Shown here: positions 1-9,708 of the stretch, piece by piece
How the letters are laid out: each line of letters begins with the position of its first letter
Numbering within the stretch: position 1 is the stretch's first letter
Source: Fictibacillus arsenicus
GTDB taxonomy: Bacteria; Bacillota; Bacilli; Bacillales; Fictibacillaceae
Assembly: GCF_001999465.1 (NCBI RefSeq)
Contig: NZ_MQMF01000001.1
Span: 1 to 64,000, forward strand
Reading direction: 5' to 3'
Length of the DNA: 64,000 bases
Program-made: the position numbers and the translations under genes
The notes under the pieces: model-generated
What the model saw: only the letters and a program-made list of their open reading frames with translations
The model's database searches: none
What the model was told of the DNA's origin: nothing

Positions 1-37
1 CTTTTTTTACATGGTTTTTTTCGTAAAATGCAGTTAT

Positions 38-111
38 GAGGAGTGGCTGATCTCTACTACAGTTGATAGTTCGCGGGGCTAGCGGTGAACCTCTTGAGTC
101 CGCACTCCTTT
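38..111 (-). repeat. Decayed copy of the dispersed palindromic repeat
   Basis: The stretch cgcggggctagcggtgaac matches the conserved part of the dispersed repeat, read in reverse orientation, with substitutions and loss of an internal segment. Inverted ends (aggagtg near 40 and cactcct near 105) still flank it. Confidence 0.55.
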
Positions 112-117
112 TTAGTT

Positions 118-240
118 ACTTTGAGCGAAAGAAGAAGATTTTAAGCGAAACTAATGTATTCTTTGAGCGTAGCCAGAAAATCTTGAGTGTAACTCGGAAA
201 TTTTGAGCGAACTCAATGAGTTTGAACGAACGTGCAAAAA
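118..240. repeat. Degenerate ~20 bp tandem repeat (TTGAGCGAA-type)
   Basis: Six units begin with ttgagcg or close variants at about 121, 142, 163, 183, 203 and 222, giving a period of 19-21 bp. The first half of each unit is the best conserved. Function is unknown. Confidence 0.6.
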
Positions 241-365
241 ATATAAGAACACGTTCCGTAAATTTCCTGAGAACCGGGCATAGCTGCAGTCTCGCATCTT
301 TCGCTCCATTCAATTATTCAATGAACCAACATTCTATTAGAAAGTATGTTTTAGAAAACGGTTAA

Positions 366-1496
366 TTACATAAACGTAAAAGGCTCAGTATTAATAGTGG
401 ATTCTATAACAACTGTATCGTACTTTCTATCTGAAAGTTCTTTCTCAAGAACGATTTTAAGTTCCCTTTTCATTATTTCTTCAATATGATGGCCAGCATC
501 AATTATAGTCAGACCCTCTGCTTGAGCATCATGAGCGTTATGATAATAAATATCTCCCGTTACTAAAACATCCGCCCCTTGTCTGACAGCAGGATAAATG
601 TATTTGTTGCCATCTCCGCCAACAACCGCAACTTTTTTTATAAGGTGATTGTGCCCTTTAATCACCCGAACACCCGAGATTCCAAAAACATTTTTAACAT
701 GCTGAACAAATTCTTCAATACTCATCTCTCTATTCAACTTTCCGATCTTTCCAATTCCAAGTTCGTTTCCTTTGTTGAGGAGCGGATATAGATCAAAAGC
801 TACTTCTTCATATGGGTGAGAATTTTTCATTGCGGATAAAACTGAATTCTGGATTGAAACAGGAAAAACAGATTCGATCTTCACTTCTTCTGTTCGCTCT
901 AGTTTTCCTTGCTCTCCAATGTATGGATTTGTGCCTTCTAGCGGTGTAAAAGTTCCCCATCCACTTGATGAAAAGCTGCAATGACTATAATTTCCGATAT
1001 GCCCTGCCCCTGCATCGCCTAGTGCTTGTCTCACAGCTTCTTCATGTGAAGATGGGACAAAAACGGATAGTTTAATTAGCTGTTCTTCATATGTAGGGGC
1101 TAAAACCTCAGTTTGACTAAGTTCTAATCGCTCTGAGAGCCATTCGTTAACTCCTGAAGCTGTTACATCGAGGTTCGTATGAGCGGCATAAACTGTAATA
1201 TCGTTCTTGATCAGCTTTTCAATGACTCTACCTTGAGACGTACTCGTATCAATTTTCTTTAATGGTCTATACAGCAGGGGATGATGAGCGATGATCATAT
1301 CTGCTTCATTTTCAATTGCTTCATCGACAACATTTTCAAGAACATCCAGCGCTATCATTACTTTTTTGACCGGACGGTTTAATGACCCAATTTGCAATCC
1401 GATTGGGTCACCTTCAACTGCCAGTTTTTTTGGTGCGAAGCTTTCTAAAAGTGAAATAACAAACTGTCCGTTTGCTGCTTTGTTCAATCGATCCAC
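366..1496 (-). CDS. Nif3-like dinuclear metal center protein (YqfO family)
   Basis: A 376-residue protein of the Nif3/DUF34 family, full length compared with B. subtilis YqfO. The N-terminal metal-site motif AHHPLLYRPLK is near residue 70 and the C-terminal metal-site region (GGDGNKYIYPA, then GDIYYHNAHDA) is near 290-320. Between them lies the inserted PII-like domain (about 130-230) typical of the long Gram-positive form. The molecular function is not settled; the family binds a two-metal cluster. The start overlaps the last 13 bases of trmK, so the two are probably translationally coupled. Confidence 0.9.
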   Translation of the reverse strand: MDRLNKAANGQFVISLLESFAPKKLAVEGDPIGLQIGSLNRPVKKVMIALDVLENVVDEAIENEADMIIAHHPLLYRPLKKIDTSTSQGRVIEKLIKNDITVYAAHTNLDVTASGVNEWLSERLELSQTEVLAPTYEEQLIKLSVFVPSSHEEAVRQALGDAGAGHIGNYSHCSFSSSGWGTFTPLEGTNPYIGEQGKLERTEEVKIESVFPVSIQNSVLSAMKNSHPYEEVAFDLYPLLNKGNELGIGKIGKLNREMSIEEFVQHVKNVFGISGVRVIKGHNHLIKKVAVVGGDGNKYIYPAVRQGADVLVTGDIYYHNAHDAQAEGLTIIDAGHHIEEIMKRELKIVLEKELSDRKYDTVVIESTINTEPFTFM

Positions 1497-2185
1497 TCCT
1501 CTGCAAGATTAATATGATCTAACAGCTCTTTTCTTTTTGTTTCGGCAGCTGTCCCCTGGCTTTTTTCCATCTGGGCTAAGATAGCCTTCCATTGTCTCAC
1601 TTCCCCAGCCCATTTTTCCTTAAACGCTACATTTTGAAGTTTTAATAAGAATGGACCAAATAACAGTTCAGCTTCAATATTATTTGTATATGGCTGTTCA
1701 CCAGACCGGTCTGCAACAAGTACTTCATAGATTTTACCATCTTCTTTTATAATATCTTCAGCAGAAAGTACCCATTTTTCTTTTAAAAGCCAATTTCTCA
1801 CGTTTTTAGCACCGATGTTTGGCTGCAGAACTAACCTTTTTGCATTACCAAGTTTATCCTTGCCTTTCTCGAGGATTGAAGTAATAAGAGATCCGCCCAT
1901 GCCGCAGATTGTTACAACTTCTGCTTCATTCTCTTTAAGGACGGAAAGTCCATCTCCTTTCCTAACTTCAATAATATCGGATAATCCATCTAGCACTACT
2001 TGCTCTTTTGCTGATAAATATGGACCTTCAGTTATCTCGCCCGCAATTCCTTTTTTGATCTTCTTTTTAAGACCTAAATAACAAGGCAGGTAAGCGTGAT
2101 CTGATCCGATATCAGCAAGTACAGATCCCTGCAATACATAATTTGAAACTTTTTCAAGCCTTTGAGATAGTTTTTCAGAATTCAT
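1484..2185 (-). CDS. trmK: tRNA (adenine(22)-N(1))-methyltransferase TrmK
   Basis: A 233-residue SAM-dependent methyltransferase that makes m1A22 in tRNA. The SAM-binding motif ADIGSDHAYLP lies near residue 25, and CGMGG near 93 is typical of the family. The C-terminal region (about 165-233) is helical and charged, as in YqfN of B. subtilis. It overlaps the downstream Nif3-family gene; the same pair occurs downstream of sigA/cccA in related bacilli. Confidence 0.92.
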   Translation of the reverse strand: MNSEKLSQRLEKVSNYVLQGSVLADIGSDHAYLPCYLGLKKKIKKGIAGEITEGPYLSAKEQVVLDGLSDIIEVRKGDGLSVLKENEAEVVTICGMGGSLITSILEKGKDKLGNAKRLVLQPNIGAKNVRNWLLKEKWVLSAEDIIKEDGKIYEVLVADRSGEQPYTNNIEAELLFGPFLLKLQNVAFKEKWAGEVRQWKAILAQMEKSQGTAAETKRKELLDHINLAEEWID

Positions 2186-2253
2186 TTTTTATCACCGCTT
2201 TAATTTTCAATAGTATAGTATTTCTCTTCCTCAGCATTTATTGCAAAGTTCAA

Positions 2254-2297
2254 TGAAAAAAGCTTCTTGTCCAAAAAAAACAAGAAGCTCTTTTTTA
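2254..2297 (-). terminator. Rho-independent terminator after cccA
   Basis: Arms agcttcttgt and acaagaagct enclose an A-rich loop. Read on the minus strand the stem is followed by a T run. It lies immediately after the cccA stop codon. Confidence 0.85.
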
Positions 2298-2299
2298 TT

Positions 2300-2644
2300 T
2301 TATTTTTTTTCTGCGAGCCATTTCACTACTATTTTTGCTTCTTCACCTTTAACAACACCAGCAGGCATTCCACCAGGCTTACCATTTTTTACGATATCGG
2401 CGATCTCTTCTTCTGAGTATTTCCCGCCAATTTTATCGAGAGCCGGACCCGATGCGCCTTCAAGATTTTGTCCGTGGCATGAAGCACAGTTCTGTTTGAA
2501 AATAGCTTCAGGATCCATAGCAGCCTTTTCTTTATCCTGGCTTGCTTGATGAATCTTGTTGATACCATATCCGCCCATTGTTAGCATAAGAACAATTCCA
2601 ATAACTCCTATAATGGCAAAAGGAATGAGTGGATTACGTTTCAT
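2300..2644 (-). CDS. cccA: Membrane-anchored cytochrome c-550 (CccA)
   Basis: A 114-residue protein with an N-terminal membrane anchor (about residues 7-25, [19 protein letters not shown]) and one c-type heme domain on the outer face. The heme motif is CASCHG near residue 53, and the likely distal Met ligand sits in [10 protein letters not shown] near 90. It should carry electrons in the respiratory chain toward a cytochrome c oxidase. B. subtilis cccA also lies beside sigA and is repressed by CcpA; a cre-like site is present upstream here. Confidence 0.93.
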   Translation of the reverse strand: MKRNPLIPFAIIGVIGIVLMLTMGGYGINKIHQASQDKEKAAMDPEAIFKQNCASCHGQNLEGASGPALDKIGGKYSEEEIADIVKNGKPGGMPAGVVKGEEAKIVVKWLAEKK

Positions 2645-2969
2645 TCAAATTCCTCCTTCTTCTGTACAGCACATTTGTTGTTTGTCTTTAAAAACTTACT
2701 ATGTATTGGTTAACAATCCATAACCTATTGTACTTTAAAAGCGTTTACTTGGGAAGGGCAAACTATATTTTTCCCAGTTTTGTCACAAGATATTACAGAA
2801 TTTATAAAGAAAATTAGGTTAGATAATGTCCGAAGCATTTCCCCTGATCTGCACTTATACTTTATTCTCAACCATGTTCATTAGCCATACAAAAGTTAAT
2901 AGCAACAAAGTTTACAATAACAGCCGTAAAAATATACTCCCTAAAGAAAAATAGCCACACAACTGGTGG
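2645..2969. other. Intergenic region upstream of cccA
   Basis: This 325 bp gap holds the cccA ribosome binding site (GAAGGAGG on the minus strand), a TACAAT -10-like box, a cre-like site at 2736-2749 and, at its far end, the terminator of the acyl-CoA ligase gene. No gene was seen. Confidence 0.6.
2736..2749 (-). promoter_or_regulatory. Putative cre (CcpA) site for cccA
   Basis: taaaagcgtttact matches the cre consensus TGWAANCGNTNWCA with two end mismatches. It sits just upstream of a TACAAT -10-like box on the minus strand, where CcpA would block the promoter. B. subtilis cccA is known to be CcpA-repressed. Confidence 0.5.
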
Positions 2970-2973
2970 CTAT
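2948..2973 (-). terminator. Rho-independent terminator after the acyl-CoA ligase gene
   Basis: On the minus strand ATAGCCACC and GTGGCTAT form a stem followed by TTTTTC. The 5' arm overlaps the TAG stop codon of the gene. Confidence 0.8.
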
Positions 2974-4586
2974 TCATGGGTTACAGATAGAGCCTCTAAT
3001 GCTTGTTCTCTAAGTTTGTATTTTTGTATTTTCCCTGAAGCTGTCATCGGATACTCATCAATAAATAAAAAGTATTCAGGTATCTTAAAATTAGCTATTT
3101 GGCCTTTGCAGTAATTTTTAAGTTCATCCGATGATATTGATTGACCTTCTTTTAACTGTATACAGGCTGCTACTTTTTCGCCAAACTTTTTATGGGGTAC
3201 GCCAATAACTTGCACATCTAAAATTGCTGGGTGAGAATAAAGAAATTCCTCAACTTCCCTTGGATAGACATTCTCTCCTCCCCGGATAATCATGTCTTTT
3301 AAGCGACCGGTTATTCTGTAATAGCCATCACTATCTACAGTGGCTAAATCACCTGTATGCAGCCAACCATCACTGTCTATGGCCTCTTTTGTCGCTTCAG
3401 GCATTTTGTAATACCCTTTCATAACGTGATAGCCTCTTGTGCATAGCTCCCCTTGTTCACCTGTTTTTACTTCTTCATTAGTTATCGGATTAACGATTTT
3501 TGTTTCTACCTGTGCATGCTTCTTACCAACAGTTTCTACTCTTCTTTCGATTGGATCATCCGTTCTTGTTTGCGTGATAACAGGAGAAGCTTCTGTTTGA
3601 CCATAAGCAATTGTAATCTCACTCATACCCATTTTATCGATCACTTTCTTCATCACTTCTATCGGACAAGGGGACCCGGCCATTATTCCGGTTCTCAGTG
3701 TACTCACATCATAAGTATCGAAGTCAGGAAGGTTCAGTTCCGCTATGAACATCGTAGGAACCCCATGCAACCCGGTACATTTTTCTTTTTCCACTGTCTC
3801 TAAAACTTCTTTAGGATCAAATTGAACGATTGGAACCATCGTCGCACCAACGGATACAGCTGCCAGCGTTCCAAGAACACATCCAAAGCAATGAAAGAAC
3901 GGAACGGGTATACACAATCTGTCAGCACTTGTTAAATTCATGCTATCAGCAATTTGGCGTGCATTGTTTACAATGTTGTTATGTGTAAGCATTACACCTT
4001 TAGGAAATCCAGTTGTTCCAGAGGTATATTGCATATTAATAACGTCATCATAATGAAGGGAACTCTCTCTTTCCTGAAGCTCTTCATCAGAAATAGCTTC
4101 ACCTGCTGCTAACATTTGCTGAAACGTATCGTAACTTGAAGAAGAACTATGATCGATTTGAACAAAATGTTTCAAATGCGGAAACTCTGCTAATCTTTCC
4201 TTAACAGAGTCAATCATTTTTCTATAAGAAGTTGTTCGGAATTCTTCTATGAAAAATAAAGCTTTTGAGTCAGATTGTTTTAGCAGATAGTCTAGTTCTG
4301 CACTTTGATAATTCGTGTTCACCGTAACTAAAACAGCTCCAGCCCTTGCAGAACCAAATTGCAGAAGCAGCCATTCCGGAACATTTGTAGCCCACACAGC
4401 AATATGATCGCCTTTTTTGATTCCCATAGCCATTAAGCCTTTTGCAACTTTTGTTGTTAATTCATAAAATTCCTGATAGGTGTAGCGAATTCCAAGTTTA
4501 CTGTAAACAATGGCTTCTTGTGCCTTGTTCTTCTGTGCTTGTTCCTTTAAACAATCTCCAACAGTTACTTTCAATAACTCAGCCAT
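2970..4586 (-). CDS. Long/medium-chain acyl-CoA synthetase (AMP-binding, YngI-like)
   Basis: A 538-residue adenylate-forming enzyme. The P-loop-like motif YTSGTTGFPKGV (near 190), the YGQTE motif (near 325), the hinge region GRLKDMIIRGGENVYP (near 425) and the C-terminal catalytic Lys in SGKIQKYKL (near 520) are all present. It should activate a fatty or branched acid to its CoA thioester. The acyl-CoA dehydrogenase lies 30 bp upstream in the same direction, like yngJ-yngI of B. subtilis, so the pair probably feeds beta-oxidation or branched-acid breakdown. The exact chain length cannot be read from sequence. Confidence 0.88.
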   Translation of the reverse strand: MAELLKVTVGDCLKEQAQKNKAQEAIVYSKLGIRYTYQEFYELTTKVAKGLMAMGIKKGDHIAVWATNVPEWLLLQFGSARAGAVLVTVNTNYQSAELDYLLKQSDSKALFFIEEFRTTSYRKMIDSVKERLAEFPHLKHFVQIDHSSSSSYDTFQQMLAAGEAISDEELQERESSLHYDDVINMQYTSGTTGFPKGVMLTHNNIVNNARQIADSMNLTSADRLCIPVPFFHCFGCVLGTLAAVSVGATMVPIVQFDPKEVLETVEKEKCTGLHGVPTMFIAELNLPDFDTYDVSTLRTGIMAGSPCPIEVMKKVIDKMGMSEITIAYGQTEASPVITQTRTDDPIERRVETVGKKHAQVETKIVNPITNEEVKTGEQGELCTRGYHVMKGYYKMPEATKEAIDSDGWLHTGDLATVDSDGYYRITGRLKDMIIRGGENVYPREVEEFLYSHPAILDVQVIGVPHKKFGEKVAACIQLKEGQSISSDELKNYCKGQIANFKIPEYFLFIDEYPMTASGKIQKYKLREQALEALSVTHE

Positions 4587-4616
4587 AATTCACCCCATCA
4601 TATAAAATTATGAAAA

Positions 4617-5756
4617 TCAGCAGCCAATCTCTCTCGCGATTACGATACGCTGAACCTCAGATGTCCCCTCTCCAATCTCAAGAAGCTTCGCATCTCTGAA
4701 GTAGCGTTCAACATGATAATCTCTCATATACCCATTTCCGCCATGAATTTGTACTGATTCAGAACAAATTTGCATACAAGCTTCAGATGCATATAATTTT
4801 GCCATAGATGCTTCTTTTGAAAACTTTTTGCCTTGGTCTTTCAGCCATGCTGCTTTGTACACCATCATTCTTGCCAGTTCAATTTTCATTGCCATATCAG
4901 CCAGCTTGAATTGAATTGCCTGAAACTTTGAGATCGATCTTCCAAATTGCTTTCGTTCCTTAGCGTATGTCAGCGCCTTCTCATAGGCTGCTTGAGCGAT
5001 CCCTACTGCCATAGCACCAATCCCTATTCTTCCACCATCAAGAGTTACAAGGAACTGTTTAAAGCCGTCTCCGCGCTTTCCTAATAAGTTCTCTTCTGGA
5101 ACAATTACATCTTCCATAAAAAGTTCTGTAGTGTTCGAAGAATGAAGCCCCATTTTTTCGTAGTTGTCTATTACTTTAAAACCTTTTGCGTCTGTAGGAA
5201 CGATAATCGCAGAGATTTCTTTATTACTGCCATTTCTATTAGTGATTGCCGTTAGTGCCAAGTGTTTTGCATAGCTTGCGTTCGTTATATAACACTTGCT
5301 TCCATTAATGATCCATTCACCATTTTCTAATACAGCTGTAGTTTCTGTACCTCCAGCATCAGATCCAGCGTTTGGCTCTGTCAGCCCGAATGCTCCGAAA
5401 GATTCACCTGTACAAATTGGTGTCAGATACTTTTCCTTTTGCTCATGCGTACCAAATAAATTTAAAGGTGCTCCCCCTAAAGAAACGTGTGCTGAATATG
5501 TAATACCTGTAGAACCGCAAGCACGGCTTAATTCTTCAACGGCAATCGCAAAACTGATCGTATCAGCTCCGCCGCCTCCATACTCCTCAGGAAAAGGAAG
5601 TCCCATCATACCAAGCTTAGAAAGCTTTTGGAAAATCTCCACAGGGAATTCTTTATTTTTGTCTCTTACCTCCGCACCCGGTGCTACCACTTCGTCAGCA
5701 AATTCCCGCATCATTTTCTGAATCATTAATTGCTCTTCTGTTAAAGTAAAATTCAT
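4617..5756 (-). CDS. Acyl-CoA dehydrogenase (YngJ-like)
   Basis: A 379-residue FAD-dependent acyl-CoA dehydrogenase. FAD/substrate motifs are visible: [16 protein letters not shown] near 125, [13 protein letters not shown] near 150 and the C-terminal [16 protein letters not shown] near 335. The catalytic Glu is expected in the [10 protein letters not shown] region near 365. I start at 5756 (MNFTLTEEQ), which follows AAAGGGTGGG at good spacing, rather than at an ATG 18 codons earlier. It should introduce the first double bond in an acyl-CoA and pass electrons to ETF. First gene of the pair with the acyl-CoA ligase. Confidence 0.9.
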   Translation of the reverse strand: MNFTLTEEQLMIQKMMREFADEVVAPGAEVRDKNKEFPVEIFQKLSKLGMMGLPFPEEYGGGGADTISFAIAVEELSRACGSTGITYSAHVSLGGAPLNLFGTHEQKEKYLTPICTGESFGAFGLTEPNAGSDAGGTETTAVLENGEWIINGSKCYITNASYAKHLALTAITNRNGSNKEISAIIVPTDAKGFKVIDNYEKMGLHSSNTTELFMEDVIVPEENLLGKRGDGFKQFLVTLDGGRIGIGAMAVGIAQAAYEKALTYAKERKQFGRSISKFQAIQFKLADMAMKIELARMMVYKAAWLKDQGKKFSKEASMAKLYASEACMQICSESVQIHGGNGYMRDYHVERYFRDAKLLEIGEGTSEVQRIVIAREIGC

Positions 5757-5795
5757 GGCTGTTTCCCACCCTTTTAAAATTAATTTACTCTCTAT

Positions 5796-5809
5796 TGTAT
5801 ACGCTTTCA
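5796..5809 (-). promoter_or_regulatory. Putative cre site upstream of the acyl-CoA dehydrogenase
   Basis: On the minus strand TGAAAGCGTATACA matches the cre consensus TGWAANCGNTNWCA with one mismatch. It lies 40 bp before the start codon, which fits glucose repression of fatty-acid catabolism. Confidence 0.5.
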
Positions 5810-5980
5810 TACTTATTATAGATATAAAGGCTGAATTTTTACAAGATTTAAACGATTTTTATATTTATTAATGAGTAGAATACATAAGGAAATGTTAGGA
5901 ATTGCGAGTAAACTGATTTAATAATTGATATTTTGAGGTGTTTGCATTGAAGTGGAATAATCAGTAAAATAAAATCAAAT

Positions 5981-6010
5981 AAAAAAAGCCTGCCATAAAT
6001 GGCAAGCTTT
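5981..6010 (-). terminator. Rho-independent terminator after sigA
   Basis: On the minus strand AGCTTGCCATTTATGGCAGGCT is followed by seven T. It begins directly at the sigA stop. Confidence 0.88.
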
Positions 6011-7141
6011 CTATTCTAGGAAATCTTTTAAACGTTTGCTTCTGCTTGGATGGCGGAGCTTACGAAGTGCTTTTGCTTCAATCTGACGAATACGTTCCCG
6101 GGTAACTCCGAAAACTTTACCTACTTCTTCAAGAGTGCGTGTTCGTCCATCATCTAGACCAAAACGCAGTCGAAGAACGTTTTCTTCACGGTCAGTTAGA
6201 GTATCTAAAACATCCTCTAACTGTTCTTTTAATAATTCGTACGCCGCTGCTTCAGATGGAGCAAGTGCATCCTGATCTTCAATAAAATCACCTAAATGAG
6301 AGTCATCTTCTTCACCAATTGGTGTTTCTAATGAAACGGGCTCTTGGGCAATTTTTAAGATTTCACGAACTTTTTCTGGTGTAAGCTCCATCTCTGCTCC
6401 AATTTCTTCAGGAGAAGGTTCACGGCCTAAGTCTTGGAGAAGCTGGCGCTGAACACGAATTAGTTTGTTGATTGTTTCAACCATATGAACCGGGATACGA
6501 ATTGTGCGAGCTTGGTCAGCGATTGCACGGGTAATAGCCTGTCTAATCCACCATGTCGCATACGTACTGAATTTAAACCCTTTATCGTAATCGAATTTTT
6601 CTACGGCTTTGATCAATCCCATGTTACCTTCTTGGATTAGATCCAGGAACAGCATTCCGCGCCCGACATAACGTTTTGCGATACTTACAACAAGTCGCAA
6701 GTTTGCTTCTGCCAAACGGCGTTTTGCTTCTTCATCGCCATTTTCGATTCTTTTAGCGAGTTCAATTTCTTCATCTGCAGAAAGCAGGTCAACACGACCG
6801 ATTTCCTTAAGATACATACGTACTGGGTCATTAATTTTAACTCCAGGAGGAACACTAAGATCATTTAAATCAAATTCTTCCTCGTCTTTTTCCATTTCGA
6901 ACTTTGGATCATCTTCATCATCTGAATCTTCTGAGGCTTCTGCTACCTCAACCCCTTGTTCCTCAAGATAATGATAGAATTCATCCATTTGATCTGAATC
7001 TTGTTCAAATGGAGCAAGCTTGCCTGTAATTTCTGTATATGTCAGCCGACCTCGCTTTTTACCGGCTTCAACTAATTGTTCTTTAACTTGATCGATGGTT
7101 AAATCGCCTTCCGTCCCTTGACGGTTTGGTTTCTCAGCCAT
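6011..7141 (-). CDS. sigA: Primary sigma factor SigA (RpoD)
   Basis: A 376-residue housekeeping sigma-70 factor. Region 1.1 is at the N-terminus, then an acidic linker (about 75-100), region 1.2 ([12 protein letters not shown]), region 2 with the DNA-melting/-10 segment [10 protein letters not shown], region 3, and the region 4 helix-turn-helix [20 protein letters not shown] near the C-terminus. The start at 7141 follows GGAAGGAGGGG; an ATG ten codons earlier lacks such a site. It lies just after dnaG, as in the B. subtilis yqxD-dnaG-sigA operon. Confidence 0.97.
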   Translation of the reverse strand: MAEKPNRQGTEGDLTIDQVKEQLVEAGKKRGRLTYTEITGKLAPFEQDSDQMDEFYHYLEEQGVEVAEASEDSDDEDDPKFEMEKDEEEFDLNDLSVPPGVKINDPVRMYLKEIGRVDLLSADEEIELAKRIENGDEEAKRRLAEANLRLVVSIAKRYVGRGMLFLDLIQEGNMGLIKAVEKFDYDKGFKFSTYATWWIRQAITRAIADQARTIRIPVHMVETINKLIRVQRQLLQDLGREPSPEEIGAEMELTPEKVREILKIAQEPVSLETPIGEEDDSHLGDFIEDQDALAPSEAAAYELLKEQLEDVLDTLTDREENVLRLRFGLDDGRTRTLEEVGKVFGVTRERIRQIEAKALRKLRHPSRSKRLKDFLE

Positions 7142-7183
7142 TCGATCCCCTCCTTCCAAAACTTCAACCATCCTGCGTCCCGA

Positions 7184-8992
7184 TTATTTTAGAGATCTTT
7201 TCATTCTCATAATTTCTTGGGCAATTTGGGCTGCCAGTTTTATTTCATTCCTTCTTATTGCGTTTTCCTGCTGTTTCTCTTTTTCTTGTATCTCCCGCAA
7301 TAATGGATAGCTAGAAATAATTCGAATATAATCTGCAAGCTCAACTTCATTCATTTCATCACTGATTGTGAGCATTGCTAATTCTGATGCTAGTTTTCTT
7401 AATTTGTCATCGTCAATCCGCTGCATGAACAACCCTACATTGGGTTTATTTCCTTCTTCATAAAAGGCATACAGATAGGCAGCGATTGCATTATGTTCTT
7501 CTACATTAAAGCCCGTTTCAAGCTTTTCCTGTATTAGAAAAGCTGTTTCTTCGCTTTTAAGCATGTGAGCTAGAACAATTCTTTCAGCATTTAAATTTTT
7601 TGGCAATAAAGACTTCTGCAAAAGTGTTTGTATTCTAAAATTATTATCCCGCTTTTTTGGGCTGTTATCCTTTGACTTTTGCTGCTGCTTGAAAGTCTGA
7701 ATTTGCTGTTGTTTTAATGCGTCTAATGACAAATTAAATTCTGAAGCGATCTGACGGAGATAGTGATCTCTTTCAACCGCTTTTGGAAGACGGGCTATTT
7801 CGCTGATAATCTCTTCGATATAGATCATCCGTTCTCCTTCATCACGAAGGTTTTTACCGCGTCTATAGTATTGTATTTTAAATGCCATAACTGTAAGACT
7901 AGCCCCTATTATATCTTTTTGGAATGATTCGCCTCCATATTTGGAGATATAGTCATCGGGGTCCATTCCATCTGGCATCTGCGAGATTTTAACTGTACAG
8001 CCTTGTTTCGTCAGTATTTCTGATGCACGAAAAGCGGCTTCAACACCTGCTCGGTCAGAATCATAACAGATTGTGACAGATTGAACATTTCTTCTCAATA
8101 TTGAAGCATGATCCTCAGTTAATGAAGTACCCAGCGTTGCAACTCCATTTGTAACACCCGCTCTGAAAGCGGCAATGGTATCTACATAGCCTTCAAAAAC
8201 AACAGCATGCTGTTTTTGTCTGATGTCTGCTCTGGATAGGTTCAAACCATAAAGAGTTTTACCTTTTTGAAAAATTTTTGATTCTGGGCTGTTTAAGTAC
8301 TTCGGTTCATCGTTCCCATCTAAAACTCTTCCTCCAAAAGCAACTACAGCACCAGTACGGTCCCATATCGGGAACATGACCCTGTTTCGAAAACGGTCAT
8401 AAGGTTTTCCATCTGACTGCCGCTTTCCAATCAATCCCGCTTTCTCAGCAAGAGTCATATCCAATTCACGTTTCTGAATAAATTGTGAAGCTGTTTCCCA
8501 TGAATCAGGAGCAAAGCCTATTTGAAAGCGTTCGATAGACTCTCGTGTAAAACCTCTGTTTTCCAGATAGTCCAGTGCTGGTCTTCCTTGCTTAGTATGG
8601 AGAAGGCAATGATGGTACAGCTTAGCCAGCAACTCATGAATATCAGCCATTTTTCTTTTTTCGTCAGTACTTTTTAAGGAGTAATTTTGCTGATGTATTT
8701 GAGGCAGTTCAATCGAATTCTTTTTTCCGAGTTGAGTTACGGCTTCAATGAATGAATATCCTTCGATATTCATTAGAAAAGAGAAAACATTCCCTCCTGC
8801 TCCGCATCCGAAGCAGTGATAGATTTGTTTTTCCGGTGATACAGAAAACGAAGGTGATTTCTCTCCATGAAACGGGCATAAACCAAAATAATTTCGTCCT
8901 TGCTTTTTTAAAGGAACATAATCACTTATCACATCTACAATATCGCTTGATGACCTGACTTTTTCAATTAAATCCTCTGGTATACGTTCCAT
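7184..8992 (-). CDS. dnaG: DNA primase DnaG
   Basis: A 602-residue primase that makes RNA primers at the replication fork. The N-terminal zinc-binding domain has CPFHG (near 39) and CFGCGAGGN (near 60). The Toprim core includes VVFEGYVDTIAAF (near 260) and CYDSDRAG (near 310). The C-terminal part (about 450-602) is the helicase-interaction domain. Length matches B. subtilis DnaG (603). Second gene of the yqxD-dnaG-sigA unit. Confidence 0.97.
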   Translation of the reverse strand: MERIPEDLIEKVRSSSDIVDVISDYVPLKKQGRNYFGLCPFHGEKSPSFSVSPEKQIYHCFGCGAGGNVFSFLMNIEGYSFIEAVTQLGKKNSIELPQIHQQNYSLKSTDEKRKMADIHELLAKLYHHCLLHTKQGRPALDYLENRGFTRESIERFQIGFAPDSWETASQFIQKRELDMTLAEKAGLIGKRQSDGKPYDRFRNRVMFPIWDRTGAVVAFGGRVLDGNDEPKYLNSPESKIFQKGKTLYGLNLSRADIRQKQHAVVFEGYVDTIAAFRAGVTNGVATLGTSLTEDHASILRRNVQSVTICYDSDRAGVEAAFRASEILTKQGCTVKISQMPDGMDPDDYISKYGGESFQKDIIGASLTVMAFKIQYYRRGKNLRDEGERMIYIEEIISEIARLPKAVERDHYLRQIASEFNLSLDALKQQQIQTFKQQQKSKDNSPKKRDNNFRIQTLLQKSLLPKNLNAERIVLAHMLKSEETAFLIQEKLETGFNVEEHNAIAAYLYAFYEEGNKPNVGLFMQRIDDDKLRKLASELAMLTISDEMNEVELADYIRIISSYPLLREIQEKEKQQENAIRRNEIKLAAQIAQEIMRMKRSLK

Positions 8993-9050
8993 ATTACCAC
9001 CACAAAATTCTTGTTTCTTTTGACACTAGATATATATTCGTGCCCCAAGT

Positions 9051-9518
9051 CTATTTTCCTTCAACATTCGACAGGATTTCACAAAAAACTGAACCGAATC
9101 TTTCTGCATCCTCCTTTGTGAATTTAGCTGGCCCTTTAGAATGTTTTCCTGAGCGTCTTGCTTTTGCCGACAGATAGCGTTCATGCAGCACTCTTTCCAT
9201 TTCATTCTCTTGAAAATGTTTCCCTCTTGGGGTGATAACATAAACCCCTTTTGGAATAAGCAAACTTGCAAGAGCATGATCTTGGGTTACCACAATGTCA
9301 TTTTTTTTAGAATGATTATGTATGTACATGTCCACTTCCTCTGGCCGGGCATCTACAAGAATCCAGCGTCCAGGTTGGTCTGTATGGCTTGCATGTGCAA
9401 ATGAAGTCACAAAAATAGGTTCAAATCGAAACACCTTTGAATAATTATTAATCTCTTCTTTTATCACTACAGGACAAGCATCTGCATCTACATATATATC
9501 AGCTTTGAATTTTTCCAT
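9051..9518 (-). CDS. YaiI/YqxD family protein (UPF0178, DUF188)
   Basis: A 155-residue protein with the family N-terminus YVDADACPV (near 9) and the block DIVVTQDHALASLLIPKG (near 75), which resembles a PIN-like nuclease fold. The basic tail (KARRSGKHSKGP) is typical. The biochemical function is not established. It lies directly upstream of dnaG, as yqxD does in B. subtilis. Confidence 0.88.
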   Translation of the reverse strand: MEKFKADIYVDADACPVVIKEEINNYSKVFRFEPIFVTSFAHASHTDQPGRWILVDARPEEVDMYIHNHSKKNDIVVTQDHALASLLIPKGVYVITPRGKHFQENEMERVLHERYLSAKARRSGKHSKGPAKFTKEDAERFGSVFCEILSNVEGK

Positions 9519-9679
9519 ATTTTTATGTTCTACTTTTCCAGTGATTCTCCTTTATTTGCTGGCATTTACATAAAAAATGCATTCTGAATGTATCACTATT
9601 TTAGTCAAACTTTTTATTTTTAATCACAATGTAATATTATAATAAAAACGGAATGATTTTACCAGTAAAAAGATCGAAA

Positions 9680-9708
9680 TAAAAAAAGCGCAGAAATTTG
9701 CGCTTTTA
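9680..9708 (-). terminator. Rho-independent terminator after the PpsR-family gene
   Basis: On the minus strand AAAGCGCAAATTTCTGCGCTTT is followed by TTTTATTT. It abuts the stop codon at 9706. Confidence 0.88.

Larger units (their letters stand above)
1..365. other. Intergenic region with decayed repeats; no supported gene
   Basis: No convincing gene is present. Positions 38-111 hold a decayed dispersed repeat and about 118-240 hold six degenerate copies of a roughly 20 bp unit. A 65-codon open frame on the minus strand (116-313) only reads through these repeats: it has biased composition (many F, L, R and K) and no ribosome binding site. Confidence 0.6.

Noticed and set aside
116-313. 65-codon minus-strand open frame
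   Set aside because: Reads through degenerate tandem repeats; biased composition and no start signal.
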